Shown here one piece after another: positions 1 to 9,134 of a stretch of 64,000 nt of DNA. Numbering within the stretch: the stretch's first letter is position 1; each line of letters starts with the position of its first letter. Made by a program: the position numbers and the translations under genes. This stretch comes from an uncultured Acidobacteriota bacterium (GTDB lineage Bacteria; Acidobacteriota; Blastocatellia; Pyrinomonadales; Pyrinomonadaceae), in assembly GCA_937873515.1 (NCBI GenBank), contig CALMYB010000007.1, positions 248,001 through 312,000 of the forward strand, in the 5' to 3' direction. A model generated the notes under the pieces. The model saw only the letters and a program-made list of their open reading frames with translations, searched no databases and was not told where the DNA came from.

Positions 1-1
1 G

Positions 2-748
2 CGTGAGCCTTCGCCGATCCTCGATACGATCTCGCTCTTCGGCAGGATCTTGGCCGTACTCGACCTTGTCGGCGGAATGCTTGAGAAAGATGAGCCTCTA
101 AAGCCGGCGGTCGTGCTCTTTAGCAAGGTGCACGCGATGACCGGCGACCTGATTGAGCGGCTCAATCGCCGGGTACAGCGGCTCGGAGAAGCCGGAGGCG
201 CGGTCACGGATTCGCTTGACGGTGCATCTTATACGGCCGCCGTAGAGCTAAAGAAAGCTGTTTCTCAGGAACTTCTGGGAATAATGGCCACGCGTTCGGC
301 GATCGGCGTTTATGCCCGAACAGAGGCTGCGTACGCACAGCTTAGCGAGAGCTTTCAACAGATCGTAACCGTGCTCTCCCGCGAACTTGACGACACGGTC
401 GATCCGAATCAGATGTTCCCGAATTTCGCCGCGAAGCTCGAATATTCGAAACGATTGCGCCAAGAGCTGCATTCCATAGCTAAGCTATCGCGTGCCGCAG
501 AAGAAAATTGCGACAAGGCGGCGACCGACGCTCTAAATGCAAAGCTGAAGGAATTTTCTGTGAGCTCGATCCGGTTCCTTTTTTACAAGGATATCGAGAC
601 CTTCGAACGTTTTGTCGAAGAGATACGCGTCACGCGCCAAACGAAGGACCTCGTTCCGATCATTCACCGATTTGGTGCCTACCTTGAGACACTCTTTGCG
701 CAGGTGAGTATGCGTTCGGTGCTCGAAGGCCATCCGTTCGAACCGTAA
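2..748 (+). CDS. Unknown protein, 5' end outside window
   Basis: The reading frame is open from base 2, upstream of the first possible start (TTG at 50), so the gene begins before the window and only its last ~248 codons are visible. The product is soluble-looking, charged and mainly helical, with no signal peptide or membrane segment in the visible part. It ends in a helical block rich in Glu, Arg and Phe (FYKDIETFERFVEEI). I do not recognise the family. It converges on the permease gene to its right with only 8 bases between the two stop codons, so there is no room for separate terminators. Reality as a gene is well supported by length and by low stop density; function is unknown. Confidence 0.75.
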   Translation, partial: REPSPILDTISLFGRILAVLDLVGGMLEKDEPLKPAVVLFSKVHAMTGDLIERLNRRVQRLGEAGGAVTDSLDGASYTAAVELKKAVSQELLGIMATRSAIGVYARTEAAYAQLSESFQQIVTVLSRELDDTVDPNQMFPNFAAKLEYSKRLRQELHSIAKLSRAAEENCDKAATDALNAKLKEFSVSSIRFLFYKDIETFERFVEEIRVTRQTKDLVPIIHRFGAYLETLFAQVSMRSVLEGHPFEP

Positions 749-756
749 TCTGTCCA

Positions 757-3291
757 TCATTGGGAACGCAATGTGGCGAGCGGCTGTTTGAACAGCACAT
801 CAAAGCTTGCCGCGACTCCGACCACGCTTACAAGGCAAACGGTCGCAACGATACCTTCCGCAAAGAGAAGCCAGTCAAAACGCCAGCCAATGTCCATCAG
901 ATAGCGGCAAACGACCCACGACATCAAAGACGCGAAGATGGCACCGAGAATGCCCGCGAGAGTGCCGACAAGGGCATACTCAGCAAAAAGCATCATCGCC
1001 AATTGCTTGCGGTTCGCACCAAGAGCCTTGAGGATCGAGTGTTCATAGACGCGCTGCGATTTCGTAAGGGCTATCGATCCGACCAGGATCAGCACTCCGG
1101 CCAGGATAACGAACCCGCCGACGACCGAGACAGCAAGGACGAAGTTCGCGATCATTTTCCTGACCGCTTCGAGCACATCGTCCACGTCTATTATCTGCAC
1201 GTTCGGGAAGGCATCGAGCGCCGACCGCTGGAGCCTTTGCCTGAGGATGGACGGCGTGTGCTTCAAAATGCTCGCAGCAAACGTCTGCGGTGCGGTCTCA
1301 AGCGTTCCGGGGCGAAAGACGAATACGAATGCGGTTCGTGCCTGTTTGACGTCAACATCGCGGATATTCGCAACTCTCGCGGTTATCGGCCTGCCTGAGA
1401 TCTCGAACGTGATCGAATCGCCCGGCAAGACCTTCAAACGCTTCGCCATATTCTGTTCGACCGACACTTGAGGCTCACCGCCTTGTTCCGGCCACCATTT
1501 GCCGTCGATGACCTTCTCGTTCGGGTCGAGTTCTTGGCGCGCCGTGACCGCAAACTCTCGTCCGATCTGTCCGGATTGGCGCCGTATTTCGCGATCGCTC
1601 CAATCGATCGGTTCGCCGTTCACGTAGGCGAGCCTAGCGCGCGTAACGGCAATGATCTCCGGGGCTTCGGATGTTTGTGTTTTGATCATTTCCGCGAGTC
1701 CATCGACCTGGCTTCGCTGTATGTCAACAAAGAACAAACTCGGAAGTTTGGTGCGTTCGGAAAGATCGAACTCGTGCAGCAGGTTTCCCGCGATCATCTG
1801 AACGCCAAGGACGACAAAGGCACCGAGGCCGACCGTAAGAAGCACGACGCGCGTCTGGTTGCCCGGACGATAGAGCGAGTTAATGGCTTGGCGTAGAGAG
1901 AACGACGTCCTTCGCCGAAGCTTCCTCAAAAAATACGTGAATATTCCGGCGGCCGAATAAAGGATCGCGGCCGATACGCCCAATCCGAAGAGGAAGTACG
2001 CGCCGACCTTGAATGAGCCTGCCTGCCAAACCGCGAGTCCGAGCAGGCCGAGAAGCATCACCAACGCGATCGTCCATCTCGAGCGGTCAAGACGATCCAC
2101 ACTTTGATTGTTCGCGTCGTGGAGAAGAACTCTCGGCCGTATTGTCCGGATCTGTATAAGCGGTAACGCAGAGAAGAGCAGCGAGATCGCGACTCCAAGA
2201 AAAATGCCCTGCAGGGCGGCGTCCAACGGCACGCTGAAAGACATCTTTGCCGGAAGGCTTTCCGAGAATGCCGACCTGATCGCGAGCAGGGCGATCTGCC
2301 CAAGAAGAATGCCGAAGACGCTGCCGATGGTTCCGAGAACGAGGATCTGGAGGAGGTAGATGCCCGTCACGCGCTTTCCGGACGCTCCCAAACACTTGAG
2401 GATCGCGATAGTCTTGCGTTTCTGCTCGACGAACGCCCGTGCGACATTCCAAACGCCGATGCCGCCGAGCACAAGGATCAAAAGGCCTGTCAGAGCGAGA
2501 TAATCTTCCATTCTCGTGAACTGCTCGCCAAGGTTCTCCTGTTGTTCACGATAGCTTGTTACGGTTACGGCGTCTCCGGAGAGAGCCTCTCGAAGGGCCG
2601 TGACAAGCGGTGTCGGATCATCGGTGGTGCGGATCAAAAAGTGCCGGCGGACGCGAGCCGTCTGCGCGAGGCCTGAGGCGTCAAAAGCCGCCTTGCTGAC
2701 ATAGACGCGGCCCGCAAACTGCATTCCGCCCGAGCCGCCCGGTTCATCGGCGAAGATGCCCGTGACCTTGAATTCGGTATTGGCGATCTTGATCTTTTCG
2801 CCGACGTTTACGCTAAGATCCTCGGCAGTAAGCTGCGAGATGACAGCACTGTTCTTCTCAAGAAGCGATGGATCGAAGCCGGCGCCGTCTGCAAGCTTGA
2901 AGTCGCCTACAAGAGGAAAGCCGGCGGAGACGCCGCGAAGGTCAACGAACTTTACGGCCTGTTTCGACGTATCCGATGGCCGTGCCATCACTGAAGCTGT
3001 AACGGTCTCGCTGCGGCCGTCAACAATGCCGGAAGCGTTCAATGCAGACTCGATCTTTTGTACGACGCTTGGCGACAGCTCGTTCGTGGAAGAGATGTCG
3101 ATGTCAGCCGTGAGAAGTGCCCGAACGTCCGTTGCAACGACGGCCTTTAGGTTCTTGATGAGCGAGCGAAGAGCGACGACCGACCCGACGCCGATCGCTA
3201 TCGCAAGAAATGACACAAGGAGCCGCCGGGACGACGAAGGAAGCTCGCGAGCCGTCAGCGTAAAGACAAAACTCATCAGCTTTCTTGCCAT
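757..3291 (-). CDS. ABC transporter permease, YbbP/FtsX type
   Basis: Large 844-residue permease with the duplicated FtsX layout: an N-terminal membrane anchor (about residues 22-45), a periplasmic domain, a first helical bundle (about 260-390), a second soluble region, and a C-terminal bundle (about 720-840). This size and symmetry match the YbbP branch of the MacB/LolC superfamily, which moves or extracts lipophilic molecules rather than importing solutes. The start codon lies 16 bases inside the end of the ATPase gene, so the two are almost certainly translated as a coupled pair. Substrate is unknown. In E. coli, ybbA-ybbP lies divergent from tesA, and the same order occurs here. Confidence 0.92.
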   Translation of the reverse strand: MARKLMSFVFTLTARELPSSSRRLLVSFLAIAIGVGSVVALRSLIKNLKAVVATDVRALLTADIDISSTNELSPSVVQKIESALNASGIVDGRSETVTASVMARPSDTSKQAVKFVDLRGVSAGFPLVGDFKLADGAGFDPSLLEKNSAVISQLTAEDLSVNVGEKIKIANTEFKVTGIFADEPGGSGGMQFAGRVYVSKAAFDASGLAQTARVRRHFLIRTTDDPTPLVTALREALSGDAVTVTSYREQQENLGEQFTRMEDYLALTGLLILVLGGIGVWNVARAFVEQKRKTIAILKCLGASGKRVTGIYLLQILVLGTIGSVFGILLGQIALLAIRSAFSESLPAKMSFSVPLDAALQGIFLGVAISLLFSALPLIQIRTIRPRVLLHDANNQSVDRLDRSRWTIALVMLLGLLGLAVWQAGSFKVGAYFLFGLGVSAAILYSAAGIFTYFLRKLRRRTSFSLRQAINSLYRPGNQTRVVLLTVGLGAFVVLGVQMIAGNLLHEFDLSERTKLPSLFFVDIQRSQVDGLAEMIKTQTSEAPEIIAVTRARLAYVNGEPIDWSDREIRRQSGQIGREFAVTARQELDPNEKVIDGKWWPEQGGEPQVSVEQNMAKRLKVLPGDSITFEISGRPITARVANIRDVDVKQARTAFVFVFRPGTLETAPQTFAASILKHTPSILRQRLQRSALDAFPNVQIIDVDDVLEAVRKMIANFVLAVSVVGGFVILAGVLILVGSIALTKSQRVYEHSILKALGANRKQLAMMLFAEYALVGTLAGILGAIFASLMSWVVCRYLMDIGWRFDWLLFAEGIVATVCLVSVVGVAASFDVLFKQPLATLRSQ

Positions 3292-3947
3292 TCAATGACC
3301 TTGCCGTCCGAAAGAACGATCCTGCGGTCGGCACGTGCCGCGAGATGATCGTCGTGCGTAACAAGCACGAGAGTTACAGCGTTCTGCTCGTGCAGCCCGA
3401 CCATGAGCTCAAAAATATGCGTTCCATTCTTTGAGTCAAGGTTGCCCGTGGGTTCATCTGCGAGCAGGATCTTCGGCGAGTTCGCGAACGCACGCGCGAT
3501 CGCGACACGCTGCTGTTCGCCGCCCGAAAGCTCATGCGGATAGTGGTGTCCGCGGCTCCCAAGATCGACGCTTTCAAGGAGCATCTTCCCGCGCGTTCGA
3601 GGATCCGGATGACCGGCGATCTCCATCGGGATAAGGATGTTCTCGAGGGCGGTCAGGCTCGGGATCAAATGGAACGATTGAAAGACAAAGCCGATCTTCT
3701 CGCTGCGTATCGCGGCAAGGCGTTCTTCGTTCGCTGTCGATAGGTTCTCGCCATCGACGGTGATCTCACCGCTTGTCGCCGCATCAAGGCCCGCGATCAG
3801 GCCGAGAAGCGTAGATTTTCCGCTGCCCGAAGCACCGGTTATCGCAACGAACTCACCTTCTGCGATGTCGATCGATACTTCATCGAGGATCGTCAGATCC
3901 GCCGCACCCGAAGGGACTATTTTTGAGACATTTGAGAGAGTTATCAT
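3276..3947 (-). CDS. ABC transporter ATP-binding protein, YbbA/LolD type
   Basis: A 223-residue stand-alone ATPase of the LolD/MacB/YbbA family. Visible motifs in order: Walker [10 protein letters not shown] at 38-46, signature LSGGEQQR, Walker B with [12 protein letters not shown], and H-loop VLVTHD. It should form a homodimer beneath the FtsX-type permease whose gene overlaps its 3' end by 16 bases. Together they make a four-part exporter (two ATPases, two permeases) of the mechanotransmission type. The 94 bases to its left divide it from the divergent esterase and would hold both promoters. Confidence 0.95.
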   Translation of the reverse strand: MITLSNVSKIVPSGAADLTILDEVSIDIAEGEFVAITGASGSGKSTLLGLIAGLDAATSGEITVDGENLSTANEERLAAIRSEKIGFVFQSFHLIPSLTALENILIPMEIAGHPDPRTRGKMLLESVDLGSRGHHYPHELSGGEQQRVAIARAFANSPKILLADEPTGNLDSKNGTHIFELMVGLHEQNAVTLVLVTHDDHLAARADRRIVLSDGKVIEWQES

Positions 3948-4041
3948 TGAGATCTTAGACCGATGTCTGCTGCCCGTTCCATCTTAGCTTGCACATTTTC
4001 GGGCAACAAGTTCCAATTAGAAAGGCTCTGAAGCTAATACG

Positions 4042-4749
4042 ATGATGAGAAAGTTCTTGATCCGGATATCTGCGGCGGCGATCTTTCTCGCTGCGATCTC
4101 GCTTCAATTCGGATGCGGTCCGCGGAACCATGCCTCCTCGGCCGACGATCGGTTTAACAGGCCGCTCGCGACGCCGAAGACGGACGAGAAACGGCCAAAG
4201 ATCATCGCTTTCGGCGACAGCCTGACGGCCGGTTTCGGCCTGACCGAGCAGGAATCGTATCCGAATTTGCTTCAGGGAATGCTGCAAAAGGACGGCTTCG
4301 ATCATGAGGTCGTGAACGCTGGCGTTTCGGGTGACACGAGCCTCGGCGGACTCGAACGCATCGACTGGGTGCTCGACGCTCCGAATGTTCACATCCTGAT
4401 CCTCGAACTCGGCGCCAACGACCTTCTCCGCGGCGGCCCGCCGGAAAAGATGAGGCAGAACCTTGAAACGATCATTCAAAAGGCAAAGGCGAAGAACGTT
4501 CGCGTGCTGCTCTGCGGAATGATCGCTCCGCCGACGATGGGAAAGGACTATCAGCGTGATTTCAATGCCGTCTTTCCGGGCCTTGCGGCAAAGTACAAGC
4601 TGCAGTATCTGCCGTTTCTCCTTGAGAACGTTGCCCTGAAAAAAGATCTCAATCAGGCAGACGGCATCCATCCGAACGCCGAGGGCGAAAAGATGATGAC
4701 AGCCAACGTCTATGCCGCCCTGAAGCCGATGCTTGAAAGTCGGCAGTAA
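4042..4749 (+). CDS. SGNH/GDSL esterase (TesA-like) lipoprotein
   Basis: A 235-residue SGNH hydrolase. Block I is FGDSLTAGFGL with the nucleophilic Ser, block II surrounds the Gly of GVSGDTSLGG, block III is GANDLL with the oxyanion Asn, and block V is DGIHPNAEG with the Asp-x-x-His pair. This is the arylesterase / acyl-CoA thioesterase I / lysophospholipase L1 family. The N-terminus has a signal peptide ending in lipobox LQFGC (Cys25), so it is probably a lipid-anchored periplasmic enzyme, unlike soluble E. coli TesA. It is divergent from the ybbAP-like genes, which fits a shared role in lipid handling. Substrate cannot be told from sequence. Confidence 0.93.
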   Translation: MMRKFLIRISAAAIFLAAISLQFGCGPRNHASSADDRFNRPLATPKTDEKRPKIIAFGDSLTAGFGLTEQESYPNLLQGMLQKDGFDHEVVNAGVSGDTSLGGLERIDWVLDAPNVHILILELGANDLLRGGPPEKMRQNLETIIQKAKAKNVRVLLCGMIAPPTMGKDYQRDFNAVFPGLAAKYKLQYLPFLLENVALKKDLNQADGIHPNAEGEKMMTANVYAALKPMLESRQ

Positions 4750-4796
4750 GTGCAGAAGCACGCGCGTTACCAATTGCGTAGCGCGCAACACTGAAG

Positions 4797-4824
4797 TCAG
4801 AACCGCCTGCGTGAGCGGGCGGTC
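4797..4824. repeat. REP-like palindrome, family D (TCAGAACCGCCTGCG)
   Basis: The element starts TCAGAACCGCCTGCG and folds as CCGCCTGC-GTGA-GCGGGCGG, an 8-bp stem with one G-T pair and a GTGA tetraloop. A second copy with the same 18-base head lies at 50419-50444, 45.6 kb away and also between genes. The first half of the motif, TCAGAACCGCCTGC, recurs inside two coding sequences (about 23507 and 29540). Family name and lettering are mine. Confidence 0.7.
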
Positions 4825-5013
4825 AGTTGCCGAAAGCCCCGAACAGTTAGCCCGTTGGAGAAGCCCGTACGAACTAAGGGCATTAGTTCTGAAAATAAGC
4901 CTTGAGCCGTAACCCGTGAGCAGAAAGGCCAAAAAGCGGGCCGAGATTCCGCGAAGAGAGACCAAGTTTGAAATACCATTCATCATTGACGACCCAATAT
5001 CGACCTAAATAGG

Positions 5014-5035
5014 CGATGCAACACGTATTGCATCG
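5014..5035. promoter_or_regulatory. 8-bp perfect inverted repeat, possible operator
   Basis: CGATGCAA, six bases, then TTGCATCG form a perfect dyad about 100 bases upstream of the permease at 5136. The spacing and symmetry suit a dimeric regulator. No regulator gene is adjacent, so the role is a guess. Confidence 0.35.
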
Positions 5036-5135
5036 ACAAATACGAGTATATCACACTTGTCAAGCCCTAAATTTACGCCAAAGTAGCTGCCGCCTTTTGG
5101 GTCTGATAAACTACGGCATTCGGTTGGGTTCTTGA

Positions 5136-6239
5136 ATGAATAGTCTTGTTTTTTCAAATATGCTGCATCGGCCGGCGCGTACGGCGGTGAGCATCATCGG
5201 CATCGGGGTCGGCATTTTGCTGATCGTTTTCACTGTAGGCCTGGCAAACGGCAGTCTGCGCGAACGCGCGAAACGCGAAGCGAATATCGGTGCGGAAATA
5301 ATGGTGCGTCCGTCGGGCAGTATGGGCTGGAGCGGTTCCGAAACGCCGCGGCTTTCCGTCACTCTCGCCGACGAGATCGAGAAGATGGATGGCATCGATC
5401 GGGCGATCCCCATCATTCAGACGAGCGTCTCGGCAAAGGATTCCAATACGGGCAGCCGCATCATCGAGGGCGTCGATCTTGACAGCTACTCTCAGGTTTC
5501 CGGCCTTACGATCGTCAAAGGACGAGCCTTCACACCTGGAACTGATGAGGCCGTTTGTGACGCGGCATTCTTCGCTCAAAAGAATCTAACGATCGGCGGG
5601 ACCGTCGAACTCTTCAACCGGCCTTTCACACTCGTCGGGATCTACGAGCCGAGCGTTGGTGCGCGAATGAAGATCCCTCTCGGGACGATGCAGAAACAGC
5701 TTGACGGCGAAGGACGGGCCACCGCTCTGCTCGTAAAGCTCAAGCCGGGCCAGAGCGTCGATGTGGTCGGCGAGAGACTCGACAGGGAACTTCCGAACAC
5801 GCAGATTCTGCTGACGCGCGACATCGAAGAACTCTATATGCAGGGCATCCCGGCCCTCAACGTCTTCTTGAACGTCGTGATCGGGATCGCGGGCTTTATC
5901 TCTGCCCTAATTATTCTGTTGACGATGTACACGACGGTGAGCGAACGCACTCGTCAGATCGGAGTGCTGAAATCCCTCGGAATGTCGAACTTTACGATCG
6001 GTTGGACGATCGTGCAGGAAGCTCTTCTGATAGCGCTCGGCGGAATAATCTTCGGCGTGGTCGCGACGATCATCCTGAGCATCGCCCTTGCAAAATGGAC
6101 GACTTTGACGGTTCAGGTCGATCCAAAGGTCGTTGGAGGCATCTTGATCGTCGGGCTTTTGAGCAGCCTCGTTGGTGCCCTTTATCCGGGCCTCAAGGCT
6201 GCCCGCCTTGATGCCGTAGAAGCTCTCAGTTTCGAGTAG
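5136..6239 (+). CDS. FtsX/MacB-type ABC transporter permease
   Basis: A 367-residue permease with the MacB layout: N-terminal helix (about 12-38), a periplasmic core domain (about 40-240), then three C-terminal helices (about 255-350) ending in LYPGLKAARLDAVEALSFE, the usual MacB C-terminal box PGxxAAxxxPxEAL in variant form. No ATPase gene accompanies it on the same strand; the YbbA-like ATPase nearby is divergent and already paired. Its partner ATPase is probably encoded elsewhere. The stop codon abuts the stop of the convergent pgi gene (TAG-CTA), leaving no intergenic base. Confidence 0.9.
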   Translation: MNSLVFSNMLHRPARTAVSIIGIGVGILLIVFTVGLANGSLRERAKREANIGAEIMVRPSGSMGWSGSETPRLSVTLADEIEKMDGIDRAIPIIQTSVSAKDSNTGSRIIEGVDLDSYSQVSGLTIVKGRAFTPGTDEAVCDAAFFAQKNLTIGGTVELFNRPFTLVGIYEPSVGARMKIPLGTMQKQLDGEGRATALLVKLKPGQSVDVVGERLDRELPNTQILLTRDIEELYMQGIPALNVFLNVVIGIAGFISALIILLTMYTTVSERTRQIGVLKSLGMSNFTIGWTIVQEALLIALGGIIFGVVATIILSIALAKWTTLTVQVDPKVVGGILIVGLLSSLVGALYPGLKAARLDAVEALSFE

Positions 6240-7931
6240 CTAACCGATCATCGAGAGGAGCTTATCGAGGCCCTTCTCGATATCCGCTTCCAAATGAACG
6301 CGCAAGACGCGTCTGCCGCGGTCGGCAAGCACCTGATAATCACCGCGGGCCTGCGCATCTTTTACAACTCCGAAAGTGTATTTTTGCCCCGGGACCGCGA
6401 TGTCTGATGCGTCATCTGCCGTGATCTGCAGAAATACGCCGTTGCCTCCGCCGCCTTTGTAGGCTTGGCCAGTCGAGTGCAGAAATCGAGGCCCGAAGCC
6501 GAGGCACGTCGCTGCATGCGTGCTTCGAAGCACCTTTTCTCGGATCGCCTGAAGTCGGTCCTCATTCGCAGAGCTCATTTCAATGAACGCGAGCAGTGCG
6601 AAATAATCGCCGCTCCCGATCGTGTCAAAGTGCGCAGCCAAGAGCGACTCGGCATTTCTTTCCGTTACTGCCGCAGTAAGTTTTGCCGCATAGTCGGGCG
6701 GAGCAAAAAGCTTGAATCCATCGCCCTCGAAAAATGGAGATTCGTCAGGCAGCTTTCCTTCCGTTTCGTACTCATCTGTCAGCTTTCGCGCCTCGACCTT
6801 GGCGGATTCGACGTCGGGCTGGTTGAACGGGTTTATGCCCATGATCGAACCTGCAACGGCCGTAGCGAATTCCCAGCGGAAAAATTCCTGTCCGAGCATT
6901 TCGGCGTTGTCGATCCCGATGCGGACCGTCGGATGGCCAAAGGCTGAAAATCGGTCGAATTGCGCGTCGAGATTCTCATCGTCGTTCGGGCCGATGAAGG
7001 CGAAAACGCGGTCGCTGCCATAGACGGAAACCTCTTCAAGCGGTTCGCGATCGACGGGAATGATCGCGACACCGTGCTTGCCCGTGGATTCGGCGATGAG
7101 CTGTTCGAGCCAGGCGCCGAGGTCGTAGAACTCAGGCGAGAGGTGAAGTGTGAGTTTGTCGCGTCCACTGCGTTGACAGACGCCAAGAAGCACGCCGAGC
7201 TCGGCGCCCGGATTTTCTTCGACCTTCTCGGCACGGCACGCCTGCGTCATCGTTTCGCTGTGGTTGAGAAAACTTTCGACGTCGATGCCCATGCTCGCCG
7301 CCGCCGTCATTCCGAATGCCGAAAGTGCAGAGAAACGGCCGCCGATCGAGGGCTTTCCGTCGAAGATGTAGCGGAATGAGTCGTCTTTTGCGATCCTTTC
7401 GAGCTTCGAGCCCGGATCGGTGATCGCAACGAATTGCTTCCCTGCGTTCTCACGGCCCTTTCGCTTTGAAACGACATCGAAAAAATATTGCAGAAAACAG
7501 TTCGGTTCGAGCGTCGAACCGGATTTGCTCGCGACGATAAAAAGCGTGTTGTCGATATCGATCATCGACTCGACCGCTCTTATTCTGGCCGGCACGGTCG
7601 AATCGAGAATGTGAAAATTCTCCTTACCGAACGTGATGCCGAGAACTTCGGGGCAAAGAGACGAACCGCCCATTCCCATCAAGAGTACGGTCTTGAAGCC
7701 GGCGGCTTCGATGTCCGCATGAAACGCCTTGTACTGCGACGCACGGGCAAGCTCTTCACCCGCGATATCGAGCCAGCCGAGCCAATCCGCCTCGTCCTCG
7801 TTCTGCCAGACGGACGCATCTTTTTTCCAGATGCGGGCTATTTTGTTGTCGTTATTCCAGGCGTTGGTCTCGTATTTGATGTGGTCGCGAAGATCGTCGG
7901 GGAATGAAGTTTTGATCGTGTTGAGTGTCAT
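6240..7931 (-). CDS. pgi: Glucose-6-phosphate isomerase
   Basis: A 563-residue phosphoglucose isomerase with two SIS-type sugar isomerase subdomains. Recognisable parts are GMGGSSLCPEVL near residue 85, the sugar-phosphate loop SKSGSTLEPN near 135, and GGRFSALSAFG near 195. The sequence is closest in style to the isomerase half of the bifunctional transaldolase/phosphoglucose isomerase found in several phyla, but here it stands alone with no transaldolase part. It interconverts glucose-6-phosphate and fructose-6-phosphate in the cytoplasm. It starts 5 bases after inositol-3-phosphate synthase ends, so one transcript would set supply and use of glucose-6-phosphate together. Confidence 0.92.
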   Translation of the reverse strand: MTLNTIKTSFPDDLRDHIKYETNAWNNDNKIARIWKKDASVWQNEDEADWLGWLDIAGEELARASQYKAFHADIEAAGFKTVLLMGMGGSSLCPEVLGITFGKENFHILDSTVPARIRAVESMIDIDNTLFIVASKSGSTLEPNCFLQYFFDVVSKRKGRENAGKQFVAITDPGSKLERIAKDDSFRYIFDGKPSIGGRFSALSAFGMTAAASMGIDVESFLNHSETMTQACRAEKVEENPGAELGVLLGVCQRSGRDKLTLHLSPEFYDLGAWLEQLIAESTGKHGVAIIPVDREPLEEVSVYGSDRVFAFIGPNDDENLDAQFDRFSAFGHPTVRIGIDNAEMLGQEFFRWEFATAVAGSIMGINPFNQPDVESAKVEARKLTDEYETEGKLPDESPFFEGDGFKLFAPPDYAAKLTAAVTERNAESLLAAHFDTIGSGDYFALLAFIEMSSANEDRLQAIREKVLRSTHAATCLGFGPRFLHSTGQAYKGGGGNGVFLQITADDASDIAVPGQKYTFGVVKDAQARGDYQVLADRGRRVLRVHLEADIEKGLDKLLSMIG

Positions 7932-7936
7932 AATTC

Positions 7937-9103
7937 TTACCTTTGTTCAAGCCAATCGAGCAGCATCTTTTCCTGTATGTGAAAGGCGTGTTCTGGACGC
8001 GAGTCCCGCGTCATTGGCAGTTTGAAAAATACGGAAAGCTGCTCCTGTATTCCGAATTCAGCTCGCTCGCGTGCGAGGTCGAGACAGCGTGCGATCTCGA
8101 TCGCAAGCGGCGCCGCTAGGATCGAATCGCGACAAAGGAAGTTCACCTTGATCTGCATTCGCTGGCCGAGAAAACCGCTCACGTCGATGTTGTCCCACGC
8201 CTCTTTGTTGTCGCCGCGTGGTCGATAATAGCGGATATCGACGAGATGATCTGCGACCTCGTAGCCAAGCATATCGTCAAGGACACTCGACTTGGTGCGT
8301 ATCTTTGAGGCGAGCGATTCGTCATTCGATAGTGCGAGGCCGTCCCGGTTTCCGAGAATATTCGTCGAATACCAACCATCGATATGCAAAGCTCGCGAAC
8401 GAAGCGCCGGTGCAAGCACCGTCTTGATGAACGTCTGCCCGGTCTTACCGTCTTTGCCGGCGACCGGCACCTTTTGTGCGTCAGCAAATTCGATCAACGC
8501 GGGAATATCTGCCGCAACGGAAGGCGTGAAATTCGCGTACGGCACGCCTTCCGCGATCGCTGCATAAGCGTAGAGCATTGCGGGCGAGATCTCGGGGGCG
8601 TTCTCGTCAATGGCCTTTTCAAGTGCTTCGAGCGAGGCAAGTACCGCATTGCCCGCGTCGGCAAGAGCTTCGGTCGACGCAAGATTTACAACGCATACCG
8701 AATCGCATTCTGCTTTGAATTCGCGAATGTCAGCACGGATCTGAGCGATTGCATCGCGCCGTCGGGCGAGTGAAAGAACATTCGTGCCGCTTATGTTCGA
8801 GAGAAAGTGCGTGTCGGTGATCGCAGGCCACGGACGCTTCTCGCCAAGTGCCGTACGGACCGCCGCGAACTGCTTGAGGCTCAGAACCTCGTGGTTCTCG
8901 GCAGCCGTCGCAAGATCACTCTCAAAAAGGTCCCAGCCGGCAAATTCGATCTCCGTGTAATCAGCAAGTTCGTCAAAGGCTGCAAGCGGCAATCCCGTCG
9001 TGTCTATTGCGTTTTGGCGAAGCAATTCAACGCCTGCTGCCATCGTGGTTCCAACCGCACCGCCGATGCCGACGACCGCGATACCAAGTTTCCGTTTCGC
9101 CAT
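7937..9103 (-). CDS. Inositol-3-phosphate synthase
   Basis: A 388-residue myo-inositol-1-phosphate synthase: NAD-dependent conversion of glucose-6-phosphate to inositol-3-phosphate. The N-terminal Rossmann motif is VVGIGGAVGTTMAAG, followed by the conserved core with GKDGKTGQTFIKTVLAP and WYSTNILGNRDG. I chose the ATG at 9103 (MAKRKLGIAVVG) because the longer open frame would overlap the upstream ligase and precede the Rossmann fold with unrelated residues. It sits between acyl-CoA ligase (31 bases) and pgi (5 bases). The product could feed inositol phospholipids, or inositol-based solutes; the sequence does not decide. Confidence 0.93.
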   Translation of the reverse strand: MAKRKLGIAVVGIGGAVGTTMAAGVELLRQNAIDTTGLPLAAFDELADYTEIEFAGWDLFESDLATAAENHEVLSLKQFAAVRTALGEKRPWPAITDTHFLSNISGTNVLSLARRRDAIAQIRADIREFKAECDSVCVVNLASTEALADAGNAVLASLEALEKAIDENAPEISPAMLYAYAAIAEGVPYANFTPSVAADIPALIEFADAQKVPVAGKDGKTGQTFIKTVLAPALRSRALHIDGWYSTNILGNRDGLALSNDESLASKIRTKSSVLDDMLGYEVADHLVDIRYYRPRGDNKEAWDNIDVSGFLGQRMQIKVNFLCRDSILAAPLAIEIARCLDLARERAEFGIQEQLSVFFKLPMTRDSRPEHAFHIQEKMLLDWLEQR

Positions 9104-9134
9104 AAGTTCTAGTTTATACCTCTGCCCGGCGGCC

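Larger units (their letters stand above)
4750..5135. other. Intergenic region with repeat hairpin
   Basis: There are 386 bases without a convincing gene. The region holds a REP-like hairpin (4797-4824, listed separately), a GC-rich imperfect palindrome around 4760-4786, and an 8-bp inverted repeat at 5014-5035 close to the next gene. Long minus-strand open frames crossing here have no start site signal or recognisable domains and I treat them as chance. Confidence 0.6.

Noticed and set aside
757..3947. Macrolide exporter MacAB or lipoprotein LolCDE
   Set aside because: The permease is a doubled 844-residue YbbP type with a separate ATPase, and no MacA-like adaptor is near.
3955..4986. Minus-strand open frame of 343 codons
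   Set aside because: Antisense to the esterase with all SGNH blocks; no domain or ribosome site.
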